A stretch of 64,000 nucleotides of DNA, from contig JACEFZ010017841.1 in the NCBI GenBank assembly GCA_014155875.1, positions 248,001 to 312,000 of the forward strand, written 5' to 3'. Origin of the DNA: Cepaea nemoralis. Lineage: Eukaryota; Mollusca; Gastropoda; Stylommatophora; Helicidae. Each line of letters starts with the position of its first letter. The first letter of the stretch is position 1. This document shows, piece by piece, positions 1-10,003 of the stretch. Made by a program: the position numbers and the translations under genes. The notes beneath the pieces are model-generated. The model saw only the letters and a program-made list of their open reading frames with translations, made no database searches and was not told the origin of the DNA.

Positions 1-195
1 TTTCTCGTTTCAATTTCTCTCTTTTTATTGGTCAGTATGTTTTTCATCTTGCTAAAGGCTACCTTCGCAATGGCAATTCTTGTTCTAATCTCTTCACGGC
101 ATCTCCCATCAGATGTTATGATTGTTCCGAGATAACTGCACCGATTCACTTGTTTAAGAATATTCCCATTTACTTGTATATTACATTGTGTACAT
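1..195 (-). pseudogene. RTE-A LINE reverse transcriptase fragment (antisense)
   Basis: Read on the minus strand, this encodes a peptide matching the linker after the RT palm of the copy at 2470-3054, including SYLGTIITSDGRC followed by the EIRTRIA block. It is the 3' half of a LINE ORF and runs off the window edge. No start, no stop and no domain beyond this linker is visible, so it is a dead fragment. Confidence 0.75.
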
Positions 196-794
196 TGTTA
201 AATAAATGGTCAACAAGGATGTCAACTGGCCTGTGAGAGTAGTGGAGGTCAATGACTAAGAAAATCGAGTTTAGGGAAATAATGACCAACTACAATGAGA
301 GTACAGCCAACTATCACAGATGAGAAAGATACTAGAACATCTCACTTGACATGTAGATTTTAAGAGATGCCTGGTGATCCGCTATGCATTCCTGTCGTCA
401 ACTTATCAAACAGGATATCAGGCCACAAATTTCAACCGTGAAAGACATAAATGAGCAGTTCTAATACTTACATGAAATACAATACCTTGTAATGAAGCAT
501 CTGTAATATCTGACAACCAAACGTAAATTACAGGGATTGAAAATCAGAATCTACAATCTATATAGCCCAGCAGACCTAACACTTTCAAACATGAAAATAA
601 CTGACACAAACTGCATTATAAACAGAGACTTTAATAGCCATTCAGAATGATGGGGATACCCAGATACCTGACAACAGATGATATGAAGTGGAGGACTGGG
701 AAATAGACTCTAATCTCCATCTACTCAACCAAGCTTCTACTCTAGAAGATGTTTACCACTTCCACTCCAGACTAAGTCTTCTGCACTGAATGGT

Positions 795-1195
795 AACCTA
801 CTTTCATGTCCAAACCATTTGACTTGCTTTCTAATAAAATCTAGTGCTGCTATAACCCCACACTTTGGTCCTAATTTCTTCATTTCTGATCTTATCTCTT
901 CTTGATACGTTGAATATTCTTCTCAGGAATCTCATTTCTGTTGTTGTGATTTTTCTTTTCTCTTTTTCTGTCACTGTCCAGGTTTGGCATTGGTAGCATA
1001 GAGTTGGTAGGAAGATGTGTTGTAAAGTGCTTTCTTAGTCGTTATTGATACATGTTTGTTCTTTAGTATTGGTGCCATTTGTCCAATGAGTTAGTTTGCC
1101 TTATTGCATCTATTTTCGATCTCGTCTTCTGAGCTGCCATTTGATATTATACTTCCTAGGTACTTGAAACTCTTTACTTGTTTCAAGGGAAAAGA
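795..1195 (-). pseudogene. RTE-B LINE fragment (antisense)
   Basis: The minus strand matches the better-preserved copy at 53665-54200 over several hundred bases: linker and post-palm region with WQCQTWT-like, RNEIPEKN-like and IRKQ-like blocks, broken by indels. It sits between endonuclease and RT pieces of the I-like LINE on the opposite strand, so it inserted later. Confidence 0.7.
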
Positions 1196-1829
1196 AACTA
1201 CTAGCAGTCCCAAATTACAGCTTTAAAAAAGGAATAGTCCAAAAGGCATGAAAGAAAGCTATATTAATACCAGTCCCAAAAAAGGAAAAGACCTGACAGT
1301 ACCAAATGGTTATCGACCTATCCAGTCTACTTAGTTGTGTAGGAAAATTAATTTAATGCATTGTCAATGGCAAGCTAACATGGCATCTGGAAGAAAACCA
1401 CCTCCAACTCCACACCAAGTGGGATTCAGAAAGTACAGATCCACTGAAGATAAAGTAACCTATATACTTGTAGCTCAGGAAATAGAGGATGCCTTCCAAG
1501 AGAAAACACAAACACTGGATAGATTTAGAAAAAGCATTTAATAAAGTAAGGAAGGAAGGACAAAGTAAAACTGCAAATAATGCAGGTTTGTGGGGAAAAT
1601 GTACAAATGAATCAGCCACTACTTTGACAACAGAACTACCAGGACAAAAGTACAAGGACAGACCAGCAAAAAGATGCTGTTGGAGCAAGGTATTCCCAAG
1701 GGGGAATTCTTTCACCAACATTATTCCTAGCATATATAAATGTCATCACATACAATTTTCCAGTTAGAGTACACACATCCTCCTTTGCAGATGACCTAGC
1801 CATGTGGACATTTGAAGAATATATTAGTC

Positions 1830-2075
1830 GGGAGTCTCTGTGGCAAAGTGGTCAAGTTGACTGCCTCGCACCCTGAACGTTTCGAATTTGATTCCGGGCT
1901 ATGTCTTTCGATTCATGAGTGATTTTTCTCAGAGACTCCTGAGGGTCATCGCTGGAGCTATGGAGTTTGTGCTTTGTGCGACGCTTTTGGCAGGCCACCC
2001 TCTGGAAAGAGAGAGCTATGTGGGATAAAATACAGTGCAAATGAAGTTGATCCTTTCAACTTAAAGAAAAAAAGA
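1830..2075 (+). mobile_element. SINE1, tRNA-derived SINE
   Basis: The head looks like a class II tRNA (Leu/Ser type): an A-box-like TGGCAAAGTGGTCAAG and a B-box-like TTTGATTCC about 40 bases later, followed by a tRNA-unrelated body. Other copies are at 27305-27545 (+), 31645-31855 (-) and 32791-33036 (+). This copy has drifted and has no clear target-site duplication. Confidence 0.75.
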
Positions 2076-2431
2076 GAAGATGTACAGCTAACAGAAGAAC
2101 GCAGCAAGCCTTAGCGCTAGAGAAATGGCCAAAATCATGGCTAGTGAAATTAAGTGAGGAGAAAACTCAGCACCCTAAGCTAGTATTGAACAGAAAATTA
2201 TTGCATCATTAAGAAAATCCAAACTATCTAGGTATCACCTGACATGGAAGACACAGGTAGAGAAAAATTTAACAAGAGCAAGGCAAAGAATGGGAATCAT
2301 GAAAAAGCTTGCTGCTACAACATGGGGAGCAGATGAGAAAGTTCTCAAGAAGCTGTATACTGGACTGATGAGGCCTGGACTGAAATACTGCATTGCAGTT
2401 TGGGCAACAGTAGCTAAGTCAAATTAAAATA

Positions 2432-3054
2432 AACACAGTTAAAAATGGCTGGGGCATATAGAAAGACAAGTGAATCGGTACAGTTATCTTGGAACAGTTA
2501 TAACATCTGATGGGAGATGCCTTGAAGAGATTAGAACAAGAATCGCCATGGCGAAAGTAGCCTTTAGCAAGATGAAAAACATTCTGACCAATAAAAAGAT
2601 GTCAATTGAAACGAGAAAAAGAGTGTTGAGGGGATACATAGAGCCTGTTCTTTTGTATGGATGTGAAACTTGGACAATGAGCAGTCAAGCTGAAAAGCAT
2701 CTGATGGCTGCAGAAATGTGGTTTCTGAGGAAAATGCAAAGAATACCATGGACAGACAGAAAAACCAATGACCAAGTACTACAGGAGACAAATGAACATC
2801 GTAAACTGATTAGAGAAATTAGACGTAGACAGTCAAAATTTTTTGGTCATGTTATGAGAAGAAATGGATTGGAGAACTTAGTGACAACTGGCAAGATCGA
2901 GGGGAACAGACCAAGAGGAAGACCGAGAGGAAAATACCTGGATGGCTTGGCCACATGGCATGGACGAGACAAGAACACTGAGCTGATCCACGACACTGGT
3001 GATCGAGTGAAATGGCGTGTCATGACCGCCCACGCTTTCCGGCATGGCACATGA
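2432..3054 (+). pseudogene. RTE-A LINE, 3' third of the ORF
   Basis: An open frame from 2470 to 3054 (194 residues) covers the C-terminal part of an RTE-like LINE polyprotein: YLGTVITSDGRC, then EPVLLYGCETWTM, MWFLRKMQRIPW, RRQSKFFGHVMRR and a final AHAFRHGT. These are the conserved post-palm linker and C-terminal blocks found in proteins often labelled endonuclease-reverse transcriptase. The RT palm and endonuclease are absent, so the copy is 5'-truncated and not functional. The TGA stop lies within a short TGATTGATTGA run, the usual place of the 3' tail in this family. Confidence 0.8.
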
Positions 3055-3055
3055 T

Positions 3056-3297
3056 TGATTGATATAGAAAGAATGGAAGATAATAGGGAAACAAAACTCG
3101 CTTACACTCAGGAAATAAATGACAGTAGACCCCGAGGTAGACCAAGAAGGCGGTGGAGAGATAATACATGTACAGACCTACAAGCACTTGGAATCAACGA
3201 CTGGCAAGAGAAGGTCCACCAGAGAGACGAATGGAGACGGATTGTATCTGCTGCAAAGAACCTCAATGGCTCGGAACGCTGAAGGAGGAGGAGGACA
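3056..3297 (+). pseudogene. RTE-E LINE 3' tip with GGA tail
   Basis: A 75-residue open frame (3055-3282) contains SRPRGRPRRRWRDN and EWRRIVSAAKNLNG, the typical extreme C-terminus of another RTE-like LINE family. It ends in a (GGA)n run. The same terminal sequence appears antisense at 3671-3750. It directly abuts the RTE-A tail, so one LINE 3' end was probably inserted next to another. Confidence 0.7.
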
Positions 3298-3460
3298 GTT
3301 AAAAATCAAGGTACACGGATCATAACTGGAAGCCTGAAGACAACACCTATTAATGAACTAGGCTCTGGTGGATGAAAACCAGACACGGGTGGATACTTAA
3401 TCTTGAAAATGTTACTGAAATAATTAATAGGAGGTGACGCGGACAACGTGCCAAATAAGA

Positions 3461-4218
3461 TCAGGGGGGCAGAGTGGTCTCAAGGTATAGTGTCCTCCTC
3501 GAGGTGTCCGCCTCAAGTGCTGGAGGTCCTGGGATTTTTTCACGTGGACTTCTAGTAAAACAATGTTCCCTGGTCTCTAGGCAGTGAGACTGGATGCCCA
3601 AGTGCATTGTTGCGCACGTAAAAAAATCGCTTGGCAGCTGGAAGTCGAAAAAGAGTAGCCTAACGGCGCTTCTTCTTCTTCAGCATTCCGAGCCATTGAG
3701 GTTCTTTGCTGCAAATACAATCTGTCTCCATTCGTCTCTCTGGTGGACCTTCTCTTGCAACGTTCCAAGGTCGTTGTCCAGATAAGTCAGTCCGATATCG
3801 AGGCTCATGTATTTGTTTCGTAACAAAGAAAGGTTTTTACAAAGGTGGGGATGTTAACCCCACGCTTCAACCCCCAACCTGGAGGACCAGGGTGTTTCTC
3901 TTTGTCTGTTCTCTACCCTTTGACCTGTCCGGCTTGGGAGGCCCTGCTGGTAGCTACGCTACCGCCGGCATAGCTCTCAGGGTCATTGAGAAACTCAAGC
4001 TCCCCCACCACGACAAGGTGGAAACACCATCGGGGGAGCCTAACGGCGCTGCCGGGACAAAATTTTGAGTTAAAAATCTACCCAAAGTATTTCAGGATCC
4101 TCGCCTGTGCTATGGAGTTCGTGTACTGAGCTGAGATTCTCCGGGTTCAGGATTGAGTTAGGAGTTGAGCGGAGCACTTGTGGGTTACATCCTTGTGCCG
4201 TGATGTTGATCCGTGGAC
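3461..4218 (+). mobile_element. SINE2, split by a 366-bp insertion
   Basis: Two halves (3461-3670 and 4037-4218) together match the uninterrupted antisense SINE2 at 6927-7318 end to end. The head has a tRNA-like A region (GCAGAGTGGTCTCAAGG) and the tail ends near GTTGATCCGTGGACTAAAC. Between the halves lies a foreign 366-bp segment flanked by a perfect 14-bp repeat. Confidence 0.8.
3671..4036 (-). mobile_element. Short LINE-derived retroelement inserted in SINE2
   Basis: This segment is bounded by AGCCTAACGGCGCT at 3657-3670 and 4037-4050. The other SINE2 copy has the motif once at the same place, so this is a retrotransposition event. On the minus strand the element ends in the RTE-E 3' tip (same sequence as 3207-3283) plus a short GAA tail. 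Its first 280 bases have a CACCTTGTCGTGGTGGGGGA-like leader and no ORF. This suggests a non-autonomous element joining a leader to a LINE 3' end; that the leader is the RTE 5' UTR is inference. Confidence 0.65.
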
Positions 4219-4269
4219 TAAACTAAAATCTGTATGGTATTTATAAAACACCTGATATACAAACCCACA

Positions 4270-4495
4270 CAAAATACATACTTGGATACATATTGTCCTT
4301 GCTATACATATCGTGCTCTTCGCTGCCTGCTTGAAATATGGGCCTGACCATGGGGAAGAAGAAGAGACCGACACCCAGAACTGTGCCCACGAGCACAAAG
4401 GCTGACTTGGTGCGGGGTTGTGCCCACACCGGAGCCCACTTGTCTCGCACGTACTTCAGCAAACCATTAGCCATTCCTAGTTTAATGCTGAATCT
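4270..4495 (-). CDS. Possible NDUFA3-like coding exon
   Basis: On the minus strand a frame beginning MANGLLKYVRDKW carries a hydrophobic helix (AFVLVGTVLGVGLFFFPMV) and then a polar stretch ending DNMYP, where a good splice donor (CAA|GTATGT) cuts the frame. A plausible acceptor (TGATTGCAG) lies about 9 bases before the start context. The pattern (short basic N-terminus, Trp, Pro, one membrane helix, Pro-rich exit, Tyr-Pro after the helix) resembles the small complex I accessory subunit NDUFA3, a single-pass inner-membrane protein of about 84 residues. No second exon was found among the nearby repeats. It may instead be an unrelated single-pass protein or an orphaned exon. The family assignment is tentative. 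Confidence 0.35.
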
Positions 4496-4670
4496 GACTT
4501 GCTGCAATCACTGAAGCCTTTGACGAATGAACTGATTCTAGATTTCAAGTGGTTATAGATGCAGTAGAGCTAACAGCTAACACAGAGAATCACGACACGC
4601 GAATAAACCGAGAGCAGGTCGCCATCAATGACAGGAACAGATAACTCTCACCTAAACAGCAGCCGACTTC

Positions 4671-4715
4671 TCATCATCATCATGTGCCGATCATGCCGAT
4701 CGGCGTGGGCTGCCG
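4671..4715 (-). mobile_element. RTE-A LINE 3' tip (antisense)
   Basis: The minus strand reads through a degenerate version of the RTE-A C-terminus and ends CACATGATGATGATGA, the stop codon merging into a TGA tail. Only about 45 bases remain, an extreme 5' truncation. Confidence 0.6.
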
Positions 4716-4739
4716 TGTTTTGTTTTATTTAGTAGTCAC

Positions 4740-5815
4740 TTTATGTGACTTTATAGATAGGAATATGGGCTTTCCATCACATGTAGCACAACTCATAAAA
4801 ATGCTATAATTAGCCCAACAAGCAGTGGTTAGAACTGATAGCGAGACAGATTGGTTTTACATCAAGCAAGGAGTACGTCAGGGCTGTGTGCTGTCACACT
4901 ATTTCAATTTGTTTAACTTGTACGGCGAATTTTATACTGTAATGAGAAATGTCAGAGATGATAATTGATATAACCAGGGAGCAATATGATGCCCTAAATA
5001 TCGGTGGTCATGAAATACCCGAGATTCGATATGCTGCCTTGTACAGTATTACTATCCACATCACAGAATGGTATAGAAAACCGGATAACCTCAACCCAAA
5101 GAAATAGTGAAAATCAAAACTTATATCTGAACATAGCAAAAACAAAGATAATGCATACAGATAAAACTACTATGGAGAAAGAAATATATGTTAACGAGGA
5201 AAGAATGGAGGTGGTGGAAAATTTCAAATATCTTGGGCCACTGATTACCAATAACGGTGACACAATGAAAGAAATTAAACGGCGACTACCAATTGCTCTT
5301 CAAAGACTAAAACAATTAAATAAATTATGGAGTGGGACAGACAGAACTACAAAAATTAGATTTTTAAGAGCATGCATCTTTCCCATAGCAACATGCGCCT
5401 GTGAGACCTGGATACTTACTAAACAAGCTGAACAGCGCATAAATGCCTTTGAATATAAATGTTATAGACGAGTTCTAAGAATATCTTGGGTAAAGAAAAG
5501 AACACATGCATGCATACTTCAAGAACTGAATATTGAAGAGGGTTAGCTATTAAAGATGATAAAACAAAGAAACGTTATATATTTTGGTCACTTGAAACGT
5601 CATGAAAGTTTGGAGAGGACAATAATGGAAGGATATATGCCTGGGAAGAGAGGAAGAGGAAGGCCAAAGAGAAGATGTGTGCTGGATGTGGCAGATGATC
5701 TCCAGATGGGTGTATCGGACACAGGACATCTTACTTGTGATCGAGAAGTTTTCCGGAAGGTCGTCTTCATGTGGTTCTGCAAAGGACATGCTACCGAATG
5801 AATGAATGAATGAGT
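4740..5815 (+). pseudogene. RTE-C LINE reverse transcriptase, broken
   Basis: The palm motif GVRQGCVLS is near 4875, followed by a degenerate active-site region. An open frame at 5004-5546 has NFKYLGPLITNNGD, FPIATCACETWILTKQAE and RRVLRISW; a further frame at 5556-5801 has FGHLKRHESLERTIMEG and KRGRGRPKRR. This is the post-palm and C-terminal part of a third RTE-like family. Stops and a frame change between 5546 and 5556 show it is dead. It ends in a (GAAT)n tail at about 5795-5812, which abuts the eS7 pseudogene. Confidence 0.75.
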
Positions 5816-6648
5816 GACTTTATTACATTCTCATCCCTACAATACAAATTCAGGGAACTCAAAAGTCACATCTTTGCCAGTGAGTTTCTTGTACACAGAT
5901 GTGAATGTCTCCAACATGTGGTCAACATTGTTTTGTTGGCTTTTATCAAAATGAACTTCAATGACATTGGAACCATCCAACTTGACTCGGATGCGCTTGC
6001 CAACAATCGCACACGACCTCCAAAATATTATATCACGTCGAGCTGTCAGAGTACGGCTTCTTGGTCGCTTCTGCTTATTCTTCCTCTTGCCATTCCTTGT
6101 AGGCGTGGGCAAAATTCTTCTCTGGGCAATGAAGACAACAGGTTGAGTTGAGAACCGACGACATCACTGCACTCAGGGTATTCTCATTTGTGCTCCGTCC
6201 CCTCATTCAACAGCCAGCGACGAGTCATATTACTAATCGTTCCCACCACTGTCTGATTTAAAAGTTCCCCTGGTCTTCCCTCTCAGGTTTGAGATTCTTC
6301 CAGAATCCCTACCGATCCCCCGCAATCTCATTCTTTCCACATACGGGTTCTCAATTTGTTCCCCCGCCTTCTCCACCTGGTCTCACAAACGCATGACTAC
6401 CCACCCCCCCCCCCCCCCCCCCCTTCGTCCATAGGCAATCTACCACCAAGAGGTGCATTCCCTGCCAGCCTATCAGACAACAGGTTTGCCATTGAACTTC
6501 TTTTCAAGTTCACGGACCAGACGAATTTGGATTTTCTGGTAAGCCCTAAGCTGAGGGACGGCGACGAAGATGATGATGGTCTTCTTGCCTTGCACGTCAA
6601 TCTCCTTGGCTACTGTGATGAACATTGGCCACCTCACCATCACCAGTC
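5810..6648 (-). pseudogene. RPS7: Ribosomal protein eS7 (RPS7) retropseudogene
   Basis: Minus-strand sequence encodes most of ribosomal protein eS7, a 40S subunit protein of about 194 residues. Seen in order: [75 protein letters not shown], then [17 protein letters not shown] and a TAG stop. An AATAAA signal follows soon after the stop. No intron separates these segments. The block after RSRTLTA is scrambled by deletions, the first 60 or so residues are missing where an RTE-A fragment abuts, and a 342-bp insertion splits it. These features indicate a processed pseudogene, not the active gene. Confidence 0.9.
6145..6486. mobile_element. Insertion in the eS7 pseudogene
   Basis: The 11-bp GACAACAGGTT occurs at 6134-6144 and again at 6476-6486, and removing one copy plus the intervening DNA rejoins the eS7 reading frame exactly between KPVV and FIAQ. 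The insert (about 331 bases plus one repeat) is C-rich with a poly-C run at 6404-6423 and has no recognisable ORF. Splice sites do not fit an intron here. The element family is unknown. Confidence 0.7.
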
Positions 6649-6910
6649 TTGGATTAGGTCTGTGTTCTTGTCCAGATTATGCCATATGGCCACGCCATCC
6701 AGGTATTTATCTGTTTACCTTCATGTGCTCTTTCGGCATCATTCTGCCACCTAGTTTTCGCATTTATTTCTCCTGCATAACATGCCCAAAATTTTTTGTC
6801 AATATCTCTTTTCTGTAATCAGTTTACGGTTGTGGTGTGTTTCTATTAGGACTCTCTCATTAGTTTTCCTGTCTGTCCATGTTTGAGCCAGCCGGGAGGA
6901 TACTTGACCT
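6649..6910 (-). pseudogene. RTE-A LINE fragment (antisense)
   Basis: The minus strand contains KYLDGVAIWH and DKNTDLIQ, matching the C-terminal KYLDGLATWH and DKNTELIHD of the copy at 2470-3054. It truncates the 5' end of the eS7 pseudogene. Confidence 0.65.
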
Positions 6911-6926
6911 TTATTGGTTTAAGGTT

Positions 6927-7318
6927 TAGTTTAGTCGATGGATCAACATAATGCACACGGGTGTAACCCATAAGTGCTCCGTTCTCCTCCTAACTCAAAC
7001 CTGAGTCTGGAGAAACTCAGCTCAGTGCACGAACTCCGTGGCACCGGCGAGGATCCTGAAATACTTTGGGTAGATTTTTAACTCGAAATTTTGCCAGGGC
7101 AGCGCCGTTAGGCTACTCTTTTGCGATTCCCAACTGCCAAGGGATTTTTTACGTGCGCAACAATACACACCGGCGTCCGATCTCACTACCCAGAGACCAG
7201 GGGAAATTTTATTACTAAAAGTTCACTTGAAAAAATCCCGTCCTCACCGGGGGATGAACCCGGGACCTCCAGCACTCGAGGTGGACACCATACCTCGAGA
7301 CCACGCAGCTCCCCTAAA
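6927..7318 (-). mobile_element. SINE2, complete copy with target-site duplication
   Basis: A 392-bp antisense element bounded by GGTTTAAGGTT at 6916-6926 and 7319-7329. The tRNA-like head (right end on the plus strand) has a GTGGTCTCGAGG A region and a CCGGGTTCATCCC B-box-like element; the tail lies at the left. It is the uninterrupted reference for the split copy at 3461-4218. Confidence 0.85.
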
Positions 7319-7329
7319 GGTTTAAGGTT

Positions 7330-7784
7330 GCCACTAGGTAGTATTTTAACCGAACCAAACAGGCTCATCACCCCTGTGTTACCGTCGTTCGTAAGGAATG
7401 TAGTCAATATTAAGCTGGATGTGCAAATACACAACAGGAGAAAGACGCCTGGGAGTCATTACCCAGATGGACCTGCTCCGTAGAGTGTCATGAGAGTCGA
7501 CTAAACAGGGTTGTGCTTTATGGCACGCTACCTTCTCGATTATAAGATTCAGCCACAAAATCCAACCTTTATGTGGAAAAAGTCACACAAAGAAGCAATA
7601 TTAACTCAACCAACCACAAGGAAGCCCTTCCAGATGAGTTATGCAGCAATGCGGAGACAGTGGCAAGGAGTCTGGATGGCTGTTTGAACTTGCTACCACT
7701 TAGGACAATCTCCAGGATTAGTACCTGGCATGTTAACACTATGTATGAAACAGGAAGGACAGTACAAGTGGTAGTTGGTTAGTT
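7330..7784. other. No recognisable feature
   Basis: Mixed-composition DNA with only short open frames and no motif that I recognise. It lies between the SINE2 target-site duplication and the SINE3 cluster. Confidence 0.5.
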
Positions 7785-8310
7785 GCATATCCTTTACAGG
7801 ACGTAGCATTCAACTCCAGCATTTTTTCCCAGCTGTTTGTGATTCCTAGGCAAGTTTTACGTTTAGTAGTTTGCCGTTGCTTTCTGAATGACTGGCGCTC
7901 ATAAGATTTTGTGGAAACCAATGCAAGGCGATCTGCTGCCGAATTGCCCGCAGTGTTTTGAAAACGGTATGTGGGGTTACTAATTGCATTCACAACCCCT
8001 TCACCACAAAGCTGGCTACAAGTGGTAGGGGAAATTAAATATTGTAAACGGCAAACTAGTAAACGTAAAACTTGCCTAGGAATCACAAACAGCTGGAAAA
8101 AAATGCTGGAGTTGAATGTTTTACGTTTAGTAGTTTACCGTTGCTTTCTGAATGACTGGCGCTCATAAGATTTTGTGGAAACCAATGCAAGGCGATCTGC
8201 TGCCGAATCGCCCGCAGTGTTTTGAAAACGGTATGTGGGGTTACTAATTGCATTCACAACCCCTTCACCACAAAGCTGGCTACAAGTGGTAGGGGAAATT
8301 AAATATTGTA
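7785..8310 (-). mobile_element. SINE3 cluster, with an internal inverted piece
   Basis: 7785-8040 is an antisense SINE3. At 8043-8120 its 3' portion recurs in the opposite orientation, and 8124-8310 repeats the 7863-8040 segment nearly exactly. SINE3 is defined by the copy at 54296-54541, which has a target-site duplication and a B-box-like GCGTTCGACAC. The arrangement (antisense, sense, antisense) suggests a local duplication with inversion or a snap-back copy. Confidence 0.7.
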
Positions 8311-8324
8311 AGAGTAGCATTTGG

Positions 8325-8862
8325 GGATTATGCAAAGTCAATGGCGGAGGTGGCCTTTTGCAAGATGAAAAACATACTGACCAATAACAAAAATGTCAGT
8401 TGCAACAAGAAAAAGAGTGCTGAAGTGCTACATAGAACCTGTACTTTCGTATGAATGTGAGACGTGGACAATGAGCAGACAAACTGGAAAACATCTAATG
8501 GAAGTGGAAATGTGGTTTCTGAGTGAAATGCAAAGAATACCCTAGACAGACAGAAAAACCAATGATCAAGACCTAAAAGAAGCAGATGAAAACCATAAAC
8601 TGATTAGAGAAATTAGATGTAGACAGTCACAAATTTTGGATACGTTATGAGAATAAATAAATTGGAGAACTTTGTGACAACTGGTAAGATTGAGAGGAAA
8701 CTAACAAGGGGAAGGCAGAGAAGTAAATATCTGGATGGTTTGACTATGTGGCATTGTCAAGATAAGAACACGGAGCTGATCGACGACTCTGGTGATCATG
8801 TAATATGGCGAAACATGATCGCACACGCTTATCGGCATTGCACATGATGATGATGATGTAGA
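8325..8862 (+). pseudogene. RTE-A LINE 3' end, decayed
   Basis: Frame-broken sequence follows the copy at 2470-3054 from the KMKNILTN block to the terminal AYRHCT. Its TGA stop begins a (TGA)n run at 8845-8859. Several stops (for example after RIP) show it is inactive. The first unit of the 43-bp minisatellite begins at this tail. Confidence 0.75.
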
Positions 8863-10003
8863 CTAAACAAGTCAAGGTCACCCGTGGTGATCTAGACTAA
8901 ACCAAGTGAGGGTAGCTAATAAACCCGTGGTATCTACAAAGTATCAATGCCCTATATTTGTGTGGCTCCATGTTAAACCAAGTGAGGGTAGCTAATGAAC
9001 CCGCGGTGATCTAGACTAAACCAAGTGATGGTAAGCAATAAACCTGTGGTGATCTAGACTAAACCAAGTGAGGGTAGCTAGTAAACCCGCGGTGATCTAG
9101 ACTAAACCAAGTGATGGTAAGCAATAAACCTGTGGTGATCTAGACTAAACCAAGTGATGGTAGCTAATAAACCTGTGGTGATCTAGACTAAACCAAGTGA
9201 GGGTAAGCAATAAACCTGTGGTGATCTAGACTAAACCAAGTGAGGGTAAGCAATAAACCTGTGGTGATCGAGACTAAACCAAGTGATGGTAGCTAATAAA
9301 CCTGTGGTGATCGAGACTAAACCAAGTGATGGTAGTTGATAAACCCGCGGTGATCTAGACTAAACCAAGTGATGGTAGCTAATAAACCTGTGGTGGTCTA
9401 GACTAAACCAAGTGAGGGTAAGCAATAAACCTGTGGTGATCTAGACTAAACCAAGTGAGGGTAAGCAATAAACCCGCGGTGATCTAGACTAAACCAAGTG
9501 ATGGTAAGCAATAAACCTGTGGTGATCGAGACTAAACCAAGTGATGGTAGCTAATAAACCTGTGGTGATCGAGACTAAACCAAGTGATGGTAGTTGATAA
9601 ACCCGCGGTGATCTAGACTAAACCAAGTGATGGTAGCTAATAAACCTGTGGTGGTCTAGACTAAACCAAGTGAGGGTAAGCAATAAACCTGTGGTGATCT
9701 AGACTAAACCAAGTGAGGGTAAGCAATAAACCTGTGGTGATCTAGACTAACCCAAGTGAGGGTAAGCAATAAACCTGTGGTGATCTAGACTAAACCAAGT
9801 GATGGTAGCTAATAAACCTGTGGTGATCGAGACTAAACCAAGTGATGGTAGCTAATAAACCTGTGGTGATCTAGACTAAACCAAGTGATGGTAGCTGATA
9901 AACCCGCGGTGATCTAGACTAAACAAGTGATGGTAGCTAATAAACCTGTGGTGATCGAGACTAAACCAAGTGAGGGTAGCTAATAAACTTACAGTGATCT
10001 AGG
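8860..10003. repeat. Minisatellite, 43-bp unit, about 24 copies
   Basis: Units contain CTAGACTAAACCAAGTGA followed by GGTAGCTAATAAACC or GGTAAGCAATAAACC, with stop codons in the forward frames. Two main variants alternate, and larger blocks of units repeat (9220-9400 resembles 9500-9640), so several rounds of amplification occurred. The first units, next to the RTE-A tail, are the most divergent. Confidence 0.9.

Larger units (their letters stand above)
430..2430 (+). pseudogene. I/Nimb-like LINE, decayed and interrupted
   Basis: Three collinear pieces of one LINE are recognisable. At 535-700 is endonuclease sequence (INRDFNSHSE followed by a stop). At 1200-1830 is reverse transcriptase (GYRPI, GFRKYRSTED, then SSFADDLAMW, the palm active-site region). 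At 2080-2430 is the post-palm region (KLSEEKTQH, then ATTWGADEKVLKKLY). All match the near-intact element at 33938-37363 in order and spacing. Stops and frameshifts are frequent. Two younger insertions split it: an antisense RTE-B piece (about 795-1195) and a SINE1 copy (about 1830-2075). Confidence 0.8.

Noticed and set aside
6404..6423. G-quadruplex regulatory elements at poly-G/poly-C runs (also 26202-26224, 33448-33470, 59203-59218)
   Set aside because: They are single homopolymer runs of 16-23 bases, prone to sequencing error and found in TE debris; no regulatory context supports them.
6145..6486. Intron of a functional RPS7 gene
   Set aside because: The boundary bases do not give GT and AG at the right place, an 11-bp direct repeat explains the junction better, and the eS7 frame is damaged elsewhere.
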